The translations under genes and the position numbers were made by a program. This document shows positions 8,588 to 17,524 of a DNA stretch of 64,000 bases, piece after piece. Position 1 is the first letter of the stretch, and each line of letters begins with the position of its first letter. The notes beneath the pieces were generated by a model that did no database searches, was not told the DNA's origin, and saw only the letters and a list, made by a program, of their open reading frames with translations. Source of the stretch: Cyanobium sp. AMD-g (lineage in GTDB: Bacteria; Cyanobacteriota; Cyanobacteriia; PCC-6307; Cyanobiaceae); assembly GCF_024346395.1 (NCBI RefSeq), contig NZ_JAGQCW010000001.1, forward strand, positions 186,001-250,000, read 5' to 3'.

Positions 8588-8623
8588 GGCGAAAGCCCCT
8601 TCAGCCCATGGTCTGAAGGGGTT
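8588..8623 (-). terminator. Candidate terminator of the pst operon
   Basis: A perfect 9-bp inverted repeat (8596-8604 with 8613-8621, CCCCTTCAG/CTGAAGGGG) has an 8-nt loop. On the reverse strand it is followed by only a short CTTTCG. It begins about 40 bp after the pstB stop and faces the tRNA terminator. Confidence 0.6.
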
Positions 8624-8663
8624 CCACTGGCAGATTTGCTGATGACGACCCCCGGGCCCGGGA

Positions 8664-9473
8664 TCAGCCGAAGCGTCCGCTGACGTAGTCGAGCGTCGAC
8701 TGCTGACTGGGGGAATTGAAGATGTTTTCGGTTTCGTTGAATTCCACCAGATAGCCCACCTTGCCCGTGCCCCCTTCGACGGCCTCGGCGTTGAAGAACG
8801 CGGTCATGTCGGCCACGCGCACGGCCTGCTGCATGTTGTGGGTCACGATCATGATCGTGTAGCTGCGCTTGAGTTCGTGCATCGTCTCCTCGATCTTGAG
8901 AGTCGAGATCGGATCGAGCGCCGAGCAGGGCTCGTCCATCAGGATCACCTCCGGTTCGGTGGCGATGGCACGGGCGATGCAGAGCCGTTGCTGCTGGCCG
9001 CCGGAGAGGGAGAAGCCGCTCTCCTTGAGCTTGTCCTTGCACTCGTCCCACACGGCCGCCTTACGCAGGGAGCGCTCCACCAGCTCGTCCATGTCGCCCT
9101 TGAAGCCGTTGATCCGGGCACCGAAGGCGATGTTCTCGTAGATCGATTTCGGGAAGGGGTTGGGCTTCTGAAACACCATGCCGATGCGGCGCCGCACCTC
9201 CACCGGATCGACCCGTTTGTCGTAGAGGTCGTGCTGATCGAAGATCACCCGGCCCTTGAGGCTGCAGCCCGGGATCAGATCGTTCATGCGGTTCAGGGCC
9301 CGAAGCACCGTGCTCTTGCCACAGCCCGAGGGGCCGATGAAGGCGGTCACCTTGCCCTTGGGCAGATCCATGTAGACGTTCTTGACCGCTTCGAAGCTGC
9401 CGTAAGAGATCGTCACGTCCTGCAGGGACATGCAGACGTCGCTGGCCACGGTGGAGGGGGAGGAAGCAGTCAT
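8664..9473 (-). CDS. pstB: Phosphate ABC transporter ATP-binding protein PstB
   Basis: ATPase of the high-affinity phosphate importer, 269 residues and full length. Motifs: [20 protein letters not shown] (Walker A with the PstB-typical LNRMND), [18 protein letters not shown], signature [14 protein letters not shown], and Walker [16 protein letters not shown]. PstB specificity is clear from the LNRMND and CSALDP segments. Last of the pstC-pstA-pstB set, 49 bp after pstA. Expected to respond to phosphate through the Pho box upstream of pstC. PstS is not in the window. Confidence 0.97.
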   Translation of the reverse strand: MTASSPSTVASDVCMSLQDVTISYGSFEAVKNVYMDLPKGKVTAFIGPSGCGKSTVLRALNRMNDLIPGCSLKGRVIFDQHDLYDKRVDPVEVRRRIGMVFQKPNPFPKSIYENIAFGARINGFKGDMDELVERSLRKAAVWDECKDKLKESGFSLSGGQQQRLCIARAIATEPEVILMDEPCSALDPISTLKIEETMHELKRSYTIMIVTHNMQQAVRVADMTAFFNAEAVEGGTGKVGYLVEFNETENIFNSPSQQSTLDYVSGRFG

Positions 9474-9522
9474 GTCAGGGAGGAGGTGAATCGAAGCCGG
9501 AGGGAATGGACTGGGAACAGGG

Positions 9523-10437
9523 TCAGGAGCGGGAGGCGTTGCTGATCCAGCGGGCCAGCAGGTTGGCCCCGAGAATCATGATCACGAGCACGAAGGAGGC
9601 GGCCCAGGCCAGCTCGTTCTGCGCTTCGTAGGGCATGATCGCGAAGTTGAAGATCAGCACCGACATGGTGGCGATCGGATTGAACAGTCCTTCCGGCCAG
9701 AAGGGGGAGAACAGGGCCGTGAAGATCAGTGGGGCCGTTTCGCCGGCGGCCCTGGCGATCCCCAGCACCACGCCCGTGGCGATCGGTGTGAACGCCGCGG
9801 GCAGGGTGATCTGGGTGATGGTGACGAACCGGGAAGCCCCAACGCCGTAGGCCCCCATGCGCATCTCCTGGGGCACCAGCAGCAAGCCCTCATAGGTGGT
9901 CTTGATGACGGTGGGAAGCATCAGCACCGAGAGGGCGATGCCGCCGGCCATGGCGCTGAAACTCTGGTCGAAGAAGATCCGCGTGGTGACGATCAGGGAA
10001 TAGATGAAGACTCCGCAGATGATGGAGGGCACCCCAGCGAGCACATCGTTGCCGAAACGCACGAACTTCGAAAACCAGCCGTCCTGGGCGTATTCGGAGA
10101 GGTAGACACCACCTCCCACCCCCACCGGGATGGCGATCAGGGAGGCGATCAGGGTCACGACGATGGTGCCGAGGATCGCGTTACCGATACCGCCGCCTTC
10201 GAGGCCGGGGGCTGGGGGCAGTTCGGTGAGCAGCCGCAGGCTGAGCAGCCGGCCCCCCTGGATCAGGACATAGATCAGCACGAGGAACAGGGGGACAACC
10301 GCCAGGGCCGCGAAAAAGGCGGCAATGGCGTTGGCCACCTGGTTGAAGCGGTTGCGCTTCAGGGCCGGGTCGTAGTGAAGGGTGAGCCGCTCCGTGAATT
10401 GATTGGTCGTTGGTGGTGTCGAGAAGGACATGGCCAT
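9523..10437 (-). CDS. pstA: Phosphate ABC transporter permease PstA
   Basis: Inner-membrane permease of 304 residues with about six hydrophobic helices. PstA-typical segments include [37 protein letters not shown] and the loop [20 protein letters not shown]. It pairs with PstC to form the phosphate channel. Starts at ATG 10437 or 10431 are both possible (MAMS). It lies 43 bp downstream of pstC. Confidence 0.95.
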   Translation of the reverse strand: MAMSFSTPPTTNQFTERLTLHYDPALKRNRFNQVANAIAAFFAALAVVPLFLVLIYVLIQGGRLLSLRLLTELPPAPGLEGGGIGNAILGTIVVTLIASLIAIPVGVGGGVYLSEYAQDGWFSKFVRFGNDVLAGVPSIICGVFIYSLIVTTRIFFDQSFSAMAGGIALSVLMLPTVIKTTYEGLLLVPQEMRMGAYGVGASRFVTITQITLPAAFTPIATGVVLGIARAAGETAPLIFTALFSPFWPEGLFNPIATMSVLIFNFAIMPYEAQNELAWAASFVLVIMILGANLLARWISNASRS

Positions 10438-10480
10438 GGAACGGCGTGGGCGGTGAGTGGAGGGGGAAGCGTGGTCGGGT

Positions 10481-11434
10481 TCAGTAGCGCAGGCTGAGAC
10501 GCCGCACGATCCACTGGGCCATGACGTTGACGACGAAGGTGAGGATCATCAGCACGACAGCGGCATACATCAGTGCTGACACCTGGATGCCATCGGCTTC
10601 ACCGAACTGGTTGGCGAGCATCGAGGAGATCGTGTTGCCCGGGGCCAGCAGGGACACGCTGAAGTTGAGCGAGTTGCCGATGATCATCGTGACGGCCATG
10701 GTTTCGCCCATCGCCCGGCCGAGGGAGAGCATCACGCCCCCCATGATCGAGGACACCGCCGCTGGGAGGATCACATTGAAGATGGCGCCCCAGCGTGTGG
10801 TGCCGACCCCATAGGCCCCTTGGCGCAACTCGATCGGCACCTGGTTGAGGGCATCCCGGGAGATGGCGGTGATGATCGGCAGCACCATCACCACCAGAAT
10901 CAGGATCGCCGGTGCCGTACCGGGCCCCTGGGGTTCGGTGGCGAAGAAGGGGGTCCAGCCCAGCGTGGTGTGCAGCAGCGACAGGAATGGGCGGATGGCC
11001 GGCTCCATCACGAAGATCGCCCAGAGGCCGAGAACCACCGAAGGGATGGCGGCCAGCAGTTCCACGAGCAGGCCGATGAGGTCCCGCAGGCGACGGGGCA
11101 GCAGATCCTCGGTGATGAAGATGGCGGTCCCCAGCCCGATGGGCACGGCGAGGAGCAGCGACAGGATCGCGGTGACGAGGGTGCCGTAGATGGCGATCAG
11201 GGCGCCGTACTCCTCGTTGACCGGATCCCAGGCGGAGGTGGTCAGAAACTTGAAGCCGAAGGTGGCCATGGCCTCCCTGGCGCCGCTGAACACCGTCAGG
11301 AAGATCGCCAGCAGCACGATCCCCACCGAAGCTGCCAAGACAAGTGTCAGCTGGCGGAAACCGATGTCGACCAGTTTTTCCTGTGGCGGGCGTCGCCTCA
11401 GGGTGAACGCATCGATGGGTGGGGCGCTCCTCAT
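10481..11434 (-). CDS. pstC: Phosphate ABC transporter permease PstC
   Basis: Inner-membrane permease of 317 residues. PstC features are a membrane helix after the basic N-terminus, GLGTAIFITEDLLPRRLRD, LLAAIPSVVLGLWAIFV, and the EAA-type loop DALNQVPIELRQGAYGVG. I chose the ATG at 11434 (MRSAPPIDAF). The open frame runs upstream to 11665, but that extension would overlap the divergent dnaK gene and cross the candidate Pho box, and it does not look like PstC. First gene of the pst operon. Confidence 0.93.
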   Translation of the reverse strand: MRSAPPIDAFTLRRRPPQEKLVDIGFRQLTLVLAASVGIVLLAIFLTVFSGAREAMATFGFKFLTTSAWDPVNEEYGALIAIYGTLVTAILSLLLAVPIGLGTAIFITEDLLPRRLRDLIGLLVELLAAIPSVVLGLWAIFVMEPAIRPFLSLLHTTLGWTPFFATEPQGPGTAPAILILVVMVLPIITAISRDALNQVPIELRQGAYGVGTTRWGAIFNVILPAAVSSIMGGVMLSLGRAMGETMAVTMIIGNSLNFSVSLLAPGNTISSMLANQFGEADGIQVSALMYAAVVLMILTFVVNVMAQWIVRRLSLRY

Positions 11435-11496
11435 GCAGGGATGGTGCCAGTCGGCATGGACGTTCCACCTGATATGAGCATGAGTTTCAGCCCCCG

Positions 11497-11516
11497 CGTT
11501 TAAGCTGGGTTTAACG
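11497..11516 (-). promoter_or_regulatory. Candidate Pho box upstream of pstC
   Basis: On the reverse strand GTTAAACC-CAG-CTTAAACG gives two TTAAAC cores spaced exactly 11 bp apart (plus-strand GTTTAA at 11498-11503 and 11509-11514). This matches the tandem 8-mer plus 3-nt spacer layout of cyanobacterial PhoB/SphR boxes. It is 64-81 bp upstream of the pstC start and 43 bp before the divergent dnaK start. Confidence 0.65.
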
Positions 11517-11558
11517 GCCGTCAGGCTCCGGTAGCGTTGGGCCGCCATCAAGACTTCC

Positions 11559-13706
11559 ATGGGGCGCATCGTCGGCATCGATCTGGGCACCACCAACTCG
11601 GTGGTGGCCGTGCTCGAAGGCGGCAGGCCCCAGGTCATTGCCAATGCCGAGGGGGGCCGCACCACCCCTTCGGTGGTGGGATTCAGCCGGGATCAGGAGC
11701 TGCTGGTGGGCCAGCTGGCCCGGCGCCAACTGGTGCTCAACCCCCGCAACACATTCGCCAACCTGAAGCGGTTCGTCGGCCGCAGCTGGGACGAGCTGGA
11801 CGAGGGCAGCCTGGGGGTGCCCTACAGCGTGCGCGCCAACGACCAGGGCAACGTGCGCGTCATCTCCCCGGCCACCGAGCGGGAGTACGCCCCTGAAGAG
11901 CTGGTGGCCTCCATCCTGCGCAAGCTGGTCGACGACGCCACCACCTACCTCGGCGAGGAGGTCGAGGCGGCCGTGATCACGGTGCCGGCCTATTTCAACG
12001 ACGCCCAGCGCCAGGCCACCCGCGATGCCGGCCGGCTGGCGGGGATCGCCGTGGAGCGGATCCTCAACGAGCCCACCGCGGCCGCTCTGGCCTACGGCTT
12101 CGATCGCAGCACGGTCAAGCGCGTGCTGGTGTTCGACCTCGGCGGCGGCACCTTCGACGTGTCGGTGCTGCGCATCGCCAACGGCGTCTTCGACGTCATG
12201 GCGACCAGCGGCGACACCCAGCTGGGGGGCAACGACTGGGACCGGCGCATCGTCGACTGGGTGGCCGAGGCCTTCCTCGCCGAACACGGCCTCGACCTGC
12301 GCCGCGACCGCCAGGCCCTGCAGCGACTGACCGAGGCCGCCGAGAAGGCCAAGGAGGAGCTCTCCGGTGTCCAGAGCACCCCGTTGTCGCTGCCCTTCAT
12401 CGCCACGGGGCCCGACGGCCCTCTGCACATCGAAACGACCCTGGAGCGGGGCACTTTCGAGGGCCTCTGCCCCGACCTGCTCGACCGGCTGCTGCGCCCC
12501 GTCCAGCGCGCTTTGCGGGATTCGGGCCTGACGGCCGATGCCATCGATGACCTGGTGCTGGTGGGGGGCTCCACCCGCATGCCGATGGTGCAGGAGATGG
12601 TGCGCACCCTGATTCCCCGCGAGCCCTGCCAGTCGGTCAATCCCGACGAAGTGGTCGCCATCGGGGCGGCCGTGCAGGCCGGCATCCTCACCGGCGAGCT
12701 GCGCGACCTGATGCTCAACGACGTCACCCCGCTCTCCCTCGGCCTGGAGACGATCGGTGGGGTGATGAAGGTGCTGATCCCACGCAACACCTCGATTCCG
12801 GTGCGCAAGTCGGATCTGTTCAGCACCTCGGAGGCCAACCAGTCGTCGGTGGAGATCCACGTGCTGCAGGGCGAGCGCCAGATGGCCGCCGACAACAAGT
12901 CCCTCGGTCGCTTCCGGCTCTCCGGCATTCCACCGGCCCCACGCGGTGTTCCCCAGGTTCAGGTGTCCTTCGACATTGACGCCAACGGTCTGTTGCAGGT
13001 GTCCGCCACCGACCGCACCACCGGACGCCAGCAGAGCGTCTCGATCCAGGGGGGATCGAACCTCAGCGAAGAGGAGATCAACCGGTTGCTGGAGGAGGCG
13101 GAGCGCAAGTCGGTGGAGGATCGCCGCAAGCGGGCCGTCATCGACCGCCGCAACCGTGCCCAGACCCTGGTGGCCCAGGCCGAACGTCGCCTGCGGGATG
13201 CCGCTCTGGAGCTGGGCCCCGCCGGGGCCGAACGTCAGCAGCGCGCCGTGGAGCTGGCCCTGCGCGATGTGCAGGACGTCCTGGCCCAGGACGACCCTGC
13301 CGACCTCGACCTGACCGTCAGCCAGCTTCAGGAGGCGCTGTTCGGGCTCAACCGGCGCCTGCTGGGGGAACGGCGCTCGGAGAGCGGCCCGCTCAAGGGC
13401 CTGAAGAACACCCTGGGCTCCCTCAAGGACGAACTCTTCTCCGACGACGACTGGGACGACTGGGGCGGATCGGGCCGCTCCGACCCCTGGTCGAGCCCCC
13501 CCCGGCCGCTGCAGCGGGATCCCTACCCGCTCGGCCGCTTCGCCGAGCGGGAGGGGGGCTACGACGACGACCTTCCGTCCCGCCGCTGGGAGAATGGCCG
13601 CTCCTGGGATCGGCAGGAGTCCGTCGATCGGGATCTGGGCGCCGATCGTCACCGGCCGCGTCGCGGCGGTCGGGCCGATCAGGATGACCCCTGGGCTGAC
13701 GGCTGA
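11559..13706 (+). CDS. dnaK: DnaK-family Hsp70 chaperone with long disordered C-terminal tail
   Basis: ATP-dependent chaperone of 715 residues. The nucleotide-binding domain has GIDLGTTNSVVAVLEGG, VFDLGGGTFDVSVL and VLVGGSTRMPMVQ. The substrate domain includes the linker region NDVTPLSLGLETIGG and QGERQMAADNKSLGRF. After a helical lid (about 500-620) comes a tail of about 90 residues rich in Asp, Trp, Arg and Pro (DDDWDDWGGSGRSDPW) instead of the short acidic end of DnaK2-type proteins. That fits one of the accessory cyanobacterial paralogues (DnaK1 or DnaK3 type). A DnaJ-domain gene starts 5 bp downstream. It is divergent from pstC. Confidence 0.93.
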   Translation: MGRIVGIDLGTTNSVVAVLEGGRPQVIANAEGGRTTPSVVGFSRDQELLVGQLARRQLVLNPRNTFANLKRFVGRSWDELDEGSLGVPYSVRANDQGNVRVISPATEREYAPEELVASILRKLVDDATTYLGEEVEAAVITVPAYFNDAQRQATRDAGRLAGIAVERILNEPTAAALAYGFDRSTVKRVLVFDLGGGTFDVSVLRIANGVFDVMATSGDTQLGGNDWDRRIVDWVAEAFLAEHGLDLRRDRQALQRLTEAAEKAKEELSGVQSTPLSLPFIATGPDGPLHIETTLERGTFEGLCPDLLDRLLRPVQRALRDSGLTADAIDDLVLVGGSTRMPMVQEMVRTLIPREPCQSVNPDEVVAIGAAVQAGILTGELRDLMLNDVTPLSLGLETIGGVMKVLIPRNTSIPVRKSDLFSTSEANQSSVEIHVLQGERQMAADNKSLGRFRLSGIPPAPRGVPQVQVSFDIDANGLLQVSATDRTTGRQQSVSIQGGSNLSEEEINRLLEEAERKSVEDRRKRAVIDRRNRAQTLVAQAERRLRDAALELGPAGAERQQRAVELALRDVQDVLAQDDPADLDLTVSQLQEALFGLNRRLLGERRSESGPLKGLKNTLGSLKDELFSDDDWDDWGGSGRSDPWSSPPRPLQRDPYPLGRFAEREGGYDDDLPSRRWENGRSWDRQESVDRDLGADRHRPRRGGRADQDDPWADG

Positions 13707-13711
13707 GCGTC

Positions 13712-14653
13712 GTGAGCCCATCCACCCGCTCCGATTCGGCGGCGACGGCCGCCCGCGACCACTGGGAGGTGCTCGGTCTGGCTGCAGGCGCCGACGCGGC
13801 GAGCATCAAACGGGCCTTCCGCCAGCAGGCCCGCCTCTGGCATCCCGACCTCAATGGCAACGATCCGGTGGCGGAAGCCCGCTTCAAGCGGGTCAACGAG
13901 GCCTATGCGGTGCTCTCCGATCCGATCCGGCGCCGCGCCTGGGAGGCCGGTGAGGGGCAGGAGAGCTCCGGCCTCGACGCCGATCCCTTCGCCAGCGGCT
14001 TTCCCCCCTTTGAGGACTACCTGGCGCACCTCTTCGGCCAGGAGCCCCGCGGCTCGCGGCGCTGGGAGGATGAACCCGAGCCGGACGATCCGCCTGAGGC
14101 CCGCAGCGTCACCACCGCACCGCCATCGCCGCCACCGGTGATGGCCGCCACGGACGAGGAAACCCTGGTGAGCCTCACCCCGGAGCAGGCGCTCAGCGGC
14201 CAGCGGCTGGAACTGGAGTTGCGGGATGGCACCTTGGTGGAGGTCTGGACGCCCCCCCTGGCGGGGGATGGCTGGCGCCTGCGGCTGGCCGGCGTGGCGG
14301 CCGGCGGCGCCGATCACTTCCTGCAGCTGCGGGTGCGGACCGAAGAGGGACTGCGCATCGATGGCCTGCGGGTGCTTTACCAGCTCGATCTCCACCCGGC
14401 CGACGCGGCCCTTGGCTGCCAGGCGGTGGTGCCCACCCTCGAGGGGCCCGTGCGGCTGCGGGTGCCTCCCGGTTCCTCCAGCGGCCGGCAGCTGCGCCTG
14501 AGGCAGCGGGGCCAGAGCCAGGGGGAGCAGCGGGGCGACCAGCTGGTGGAGGTGAGGATCGTTGTCCCTGCCAAGCCCACGGAAGCGGAGGAGGCCCTGT
14601 TCCGGCGCCTGCGGGAGCTCGACCTGGAACAGAACAGCGCCAACGACGCCTGA
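13712..14653 (+). CDS. DnaJ-domain co-chaperone without zinc finger
   Basis: J-domain protein of 313 residues (GTG start) encoded directly after dnaK, so the likely partner of that Hsp70. The J domain occupies about residues 15-80, with the catalytic HPD in ARLWHPDLNGNDP and the FKRVNEAYAVLSDP helix. An acidic, Pro-rich linker (80-150) replaces the usual Gly/Phe region and Cys-rich zinc finger. The C-terminal half (about 155-300) looks like DnaJ C-terminal beta-sandwich domains ([34 protein letters not shown]). It is CbpA-like in architecture. Confidence 0.9.
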   Translation: MSPSTRSDSAATAARDHWEVLGLAAGADAASIKRAFRQQARLWHPDLNGNDPVAEARFKRVNEAYAVLSDPIRRRAWEAGEGQESSGLDADPFASGFPPFEDYLAHLFGQEPRGSRRWEDEPEPDDPPEARSVTTAPPSPPPVMAATDEETLVSLTPEQALSGQRLELELRDGTLVEVWTPPLAGDGWRLRLAGVAAGGADHFLQLRVRTEEGLRIDGLRVLYQLDLHPADAALGCQAVVPTLEGPVRLRVPPGSSSGRQLRLRQRGQSQGEQRGDQLVEVRIVVPAKPTEAEEALFRRLRELDLEQNSANDA

Positions 14654-14709
14654 TCGTTACACCGGCAGCCAACGGATGAGACACTGGCCTGCGCCCCATC
14701 CATGACGAT

Positions 14710-15150
14710 GTGACTGCCAGCGGTTCCCCCCACAAGCCGGTGCATGTCCTGCTGTTCGATCCGGGCAGTGACCAGGAGGGCATCCATTCCCTCGAACTCG
14801 GGGGCCGCACGGTGGTGCTGCTGTTCGAGGACCCTGACGATGCCGAGCGCTATGCCGGCCTTCTGGAAGCTCAGGATTTTCCGGTGCCCTGCGTTGAGGC
14901 CCTGGATCGGGAGGAACTCGAGAACTTCTGTGCCGAAGCTGGTTACGAAGCCCGCTTCGTTCCGGCCGGTTTCCTGCCCAACAGTGAAGAGGAGCGGCTG
15001 CTGATCGCGCCGCCCGAGCGCAACATGGATGTCACCACCTGGAAGGAAGAGCAGTCAGCGGCGCAACGATCCGGCGCTGAGGACTCCGGCGGCCCCGGCA
15101 GTGATCCGGAGCTGGAGGCCTTCCGTCGCCGCCTTGAAGGGTTGCTGTGA
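14710..15150 (+). CDS. DUF3110 family protein
   Basis: Cyanobacterial/plastid conserved protein of 146 residues, GTG start. The DUF3110 core HVLLFDPGSDQEGIHSLEL and VVLLFEDPDDAERYAGLLEA lies at about residues 12-60. A conserved-looking GYEARFVPAGFLP segment follows. The C-terminus is acidic and disordered up to DPELEAFRRRLEGLL, a short terminal helix. Function is not established. Its end overlaps the murQ start by four bases, so the two are probably co-expressed with dnaK-dnaJ upstream. Confidence 0.82.
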   Translation: MTASGSPHKPVHVLLFDPGSDQEGIHSLELGGRTVVLLFEDPDDAERYAGLLEAQDFPVPCVEALDREELENFCAEAGYEARFVPAGFLPNSEEERLLIAPPERNMDVTTWKEEQSAAQRSGAEDSGGPGSDPELEAFRRRLEGLL

Positions 15151-16097
15151 GCGCGTCCGGCGGCGACAGGGGCCACCTGCTCACCGAGCGGCCCAACCCT
15201 GCCAGCGAAGACCTCGACAGGCTGCCGACGGCGTCCCTGGTGGCCTTGTTCTGTGCCAACGATCTCTTGCCCCAGCAGGCGGTGGCGGCCGCCGCGCCCG
15301 CCCTGACGGCGGCCATCGATGCCATCGCCTCTCGGCTCGCCAACGGCGGCCGCCTGTTTTATCTGGGGGCCGGCACCTCCGGCCGGCTCGGGGTGCTGGA
15401 TGCGGCGGAGTGTCCGCCCACCTTCTGCAGCCCCCCCGAGCTGGTGCAGGGGGTGCTGGCGGGTGGTGCGGCGGCCCTGCTGCGCAGCTCCGAAGGGCTC
15501 GAGGACCTGCGGGAAGCGGGCCGCGACGACCTGATCCAGCGGGGCTTCGGCCCGGCGGATGCCCTGGTGGGCATCGCCGCCGGTGGCACCACCCCCTATG
15601 TGCTGGGGGGGCTGGCCCACGCCCAGGGGATCGGGGCCCTCACCATCGCCATGGCTTGCGTGCCGGCCGAGCAGGTGCCGATGCCCTGTGACATCGACAT
15701 CCGGCTGCTGACCGGGCCGGAACTGCTGACCGGCTCCACCCGGCTGAAGGCGGGCACGGCCACCAAGATGGCCCTCAACATCCTCTCCACCGGGGTGATG
15801 GTCCGCCTGGGCAAGGTCTTCGGCAACCGCATGGTGGATGTGGCGGTCACCAACAGCAAGCTGGAGGACCGTGCCCTGCGCATCCTGCGGGACCTGGCCG
15901 GGGTTCAAAGGGACGCGGGTCTGCGCTTGCTCCAGCAGACCGGGGGATCGGTGCGTCTGGCGCTGCTGATGGCGGCCTCAGGGCTGGAGGTCGAGGCGGC
16001 GCGGGCGGCCCTGGACCGCCACGGCCCCGGCCTGCGTGAATGCCTTGACCGCCTTGGGGTCAGCCTGGTGCCGTCGTCGAGGCCTCCGGTTCCGTGA
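15147..16097 (+). CDS. murQ: N-acetylmuramic acid 6-phosphate etherase MurQ
   Basis: Peptidoglycan-recycling enzyme that removes D-lactate from MurNAc-6-P to give GlcNAc-6-P. The protein is 316 residues (GTG start). Motifs: LLTERPNPASEDLDRL near the N-terminus, the SIS sugar-phosphate fold with FYLGAGTSGRLGVLDAAECPPTF, and NILSTGVMVRLGKVFGNRMV. The start overlaps DUF3110 as GTGA. The last 38 bp overlap the 3' end of the convergent mtnP gene, so both C-termini are encoded by the same DNA. No anhydroMurNAc kinase is adjacent. Confidence 0.95.
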   Translation: MSASGGDRGHLLTERPNPASEDLDRLPTASLVALFCANDLLPQQAVAAAAPALTAAIDAIASRLANGGRLFYLGAGTSGRLGVLDAAECPPTFCSPPELVQGVLAGGAAALLRSSEGLEDLREAGRDDLIQRGFGPADALVGIAAGGTTPYVLGGLAHAQGIGALTIAMACVPAEQVPMPCDIDIRLLTGPELLTGSTRLKAGTATKMALNILSTGVMVRLGKVFGNRMVDVAVTNSKLEDRALRILRDLAGVQRDAGLRLLQQTGGSVRLALLMAASGLEVEAARAALDRHGPGLRECLDRLGVSLVPSSRPPVP

Positions 16098-17034
16098 ACG
16101 GTCCCCAGTAGGGGGCGGTGAACAGCTCGGTGCGGCGGCGGGTGGTCGGCGGCACCTGGGCGGCCGGGGTCATCAGGGCGTCCTTGAGGGCTTGGTGGGC
16201 CTGGCTGGGGGGCCGCAGGGCCTGCACCCGCTCGGCGGCCAGCCGCACGATCTGCTGGGCCAGGGCCGCGTTGGCGCGCAGGTTGTCGATCACCAGCTCG
16301 ACGGTGACCGCGTCATGCATCGCGTGCCAGCAGTCGTAGTCGGTGACCATCGCCAGGGTGGCGTAGGCCATCTCCGCCTCGCGGGCCAGCCGTGCCTCGG
16401 TGTGGTTGGTCATGCCGATCACTGTGCAGCCCCAGGAGCGGTAGAGCTCGGACTCGGCCCGGGTGGAGAAGGCCGGCCCTTCCATGCAGAGGTAGGTGCC
16501 GCCGCGGTGCAGTTGGCGCCCCTCCGGCATCAGGCTGTCGCCCACGTCGCCGAGCACCCGGGAGAGCACGGCGCAGTAAGGGTCCGCGTTGCCCACGTGG
16601 GCCACCAGCCCCTCACCGAAGAAGGTGAGCGGCCGCTGCATGGTGCGATCAATGAACTGATCGGGCACCACCATGTCGAGGGGCCGCACGTTCTCCTGGA
16701 GGGAGCCCACGGCCGACACCGACAGGATCCAGCGCACGCCGAGGGAGCGCAGGGCCCAGAGGTTGGCCCGGTAGGGCACCTCGCTGGGGGTGAAGCTGTG
16801 GTGACGGCCGTGCCGGGCCAGGAACACCACCTCGAGATCGCCGATCCGGCCGATCCGCAGGCTGTCGGAGGGGGCCCCGTAGGGGGTGTCGACCGTCAGT
16901 TCGCGCACGTCCTCCAGGCCCTCCATCGCGTACAGGCCGCTGCCACCGAGGACCCCGAGGCGGGCCCGGGAAAGATCGGACGTCGACAGACCGCTGGCCT
17001 GGGGCGATGGGGTGGACGGCTCGGTGCTGGCCAT
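16060..17034 (-). CDS. mtnP: S-methyl-5'-thioadenosine phosphorylase
   Basis: Purine salvage enzyme that phosphorolyses methylthioadenosine, a by-product of polyamine synthesis, to adenine and methylthioribose-1-P. Motifs: [38 protein letters not shown], the purine-site segment [19 protein letters not shown] and [17 protein letters not shown] chose the ATG at 17034 ([10 protein letters not shown], 324 residues); the longer open frame would cross the start of the divergent cyclophilin. The tail after about residue 290 is Pro/Thr-rich and shares its DNA with murQ. Confidence 0.93.
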   Translation of the reverse strand: MASTEPSTPSPQASGLSTSDLSRARLGVLGGSGLYAMEGLEDVRELTVDTPYGAPSDSLRIGRIGDLEVVFLARHGRHHSFTPSEVPYRANLWALRSLGVRWILSVSAVGSLQENVRPLDMVVPDQFIDRTMQRPLTFFGEGLVAHVGNADPYCAVLSRVLGDVGDSLMPEGRQLHRGGTYLCMEGPAFSTRAESELYRSWGCTVIGMTNHTEARLAREAEMAYATLAMVTDYDCWHAMHDAVTVELVIDNLRANAALAQQIVRLAAERVQALRPPSQAHQALKDALMTPAAQVPPTTRRRTELFTAPYWGPFTEPEASTTAPG

Positions 17035-17083
17035 GGATGCGGGGTGCCCTGAACGGATACAGTCGAAGTTTGCCTCCTCGACC

Positions 17084-17524
17084 GTGACCAAGGCCCTGAT
17101 GGACACCGATGCCGGCCTGATCACCATTGATCTGTTCGACACCGAGGCCCCCGGCACCGTCGCGAATTTCGTCAAGCTCTCCAAGGACGGCTTCTATGAC
17201 GGACTGGCTTTTCACCGGGTGATCAATGGGTTCATGGCCCAGGGGGGCTGCCCCAACAGCCGTGAAGGCGCCCGTGGCACGGCCGGCACCGGCGGCCCCG
17301 GCTACACCATTCCCTGCGAAATCAACGCCCAGAAGCACAAGGCCGGCAGCCTGTCGATGGCCCATGCGGGCCGCAACACCGGTGGCAGCCAGTTCTTCCT
17401 GTGCCATGGCCCCCAGCCCCACCTGGATGGTCAGCACACCGTCTTCGGCCACACCGACAACATGGATGTGGTTCTGGCGCTGAAGAACGGCAGCCGGATC
17501 CGCAAAGTGACGATCGAGGAGTGA
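17084..17524 (+). CDS. Cyclophilin-type peptidyl-prolyl cis-trans isomerase
   Basis: Short cytosolic cyclophilin of 146 residues that catalyses prolyl isomerisation. The catalytic and binding motifs [45 protein letters not shown] and [11 protein letters not shown] are all present, so it should be active. The GTG at 17084 is chosen because [11 protein letters not shown] aligns with the usual start of this family (MTKALMET...). An upstream extension is open but overlaps mtnP on the other strand. There is no signal peptide. It is divergent from mtnP by 49 bp. Confidence 0.92.
   Translation: MTKALMDTDAGLITIDLFDTEAPGTVANFVKLSKDGFYDGLAFHRVINGFMAQGGCPNSREGARGTAGTGGPGYTIPCEINAQKHKAGSLSMAHAGRNTGGSQFFLCHGPQPHLDGQHTVFGHTDNMDVVLALKNGSRIRKVTIEE

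Noticed and set aside
11435-11558. CIRCE (HrcA) element for dnaK
   Set aside because: No TTAGCACTC-N9-GAGTGCTAA-like repeat in this region or upstream of htpG at 5545.
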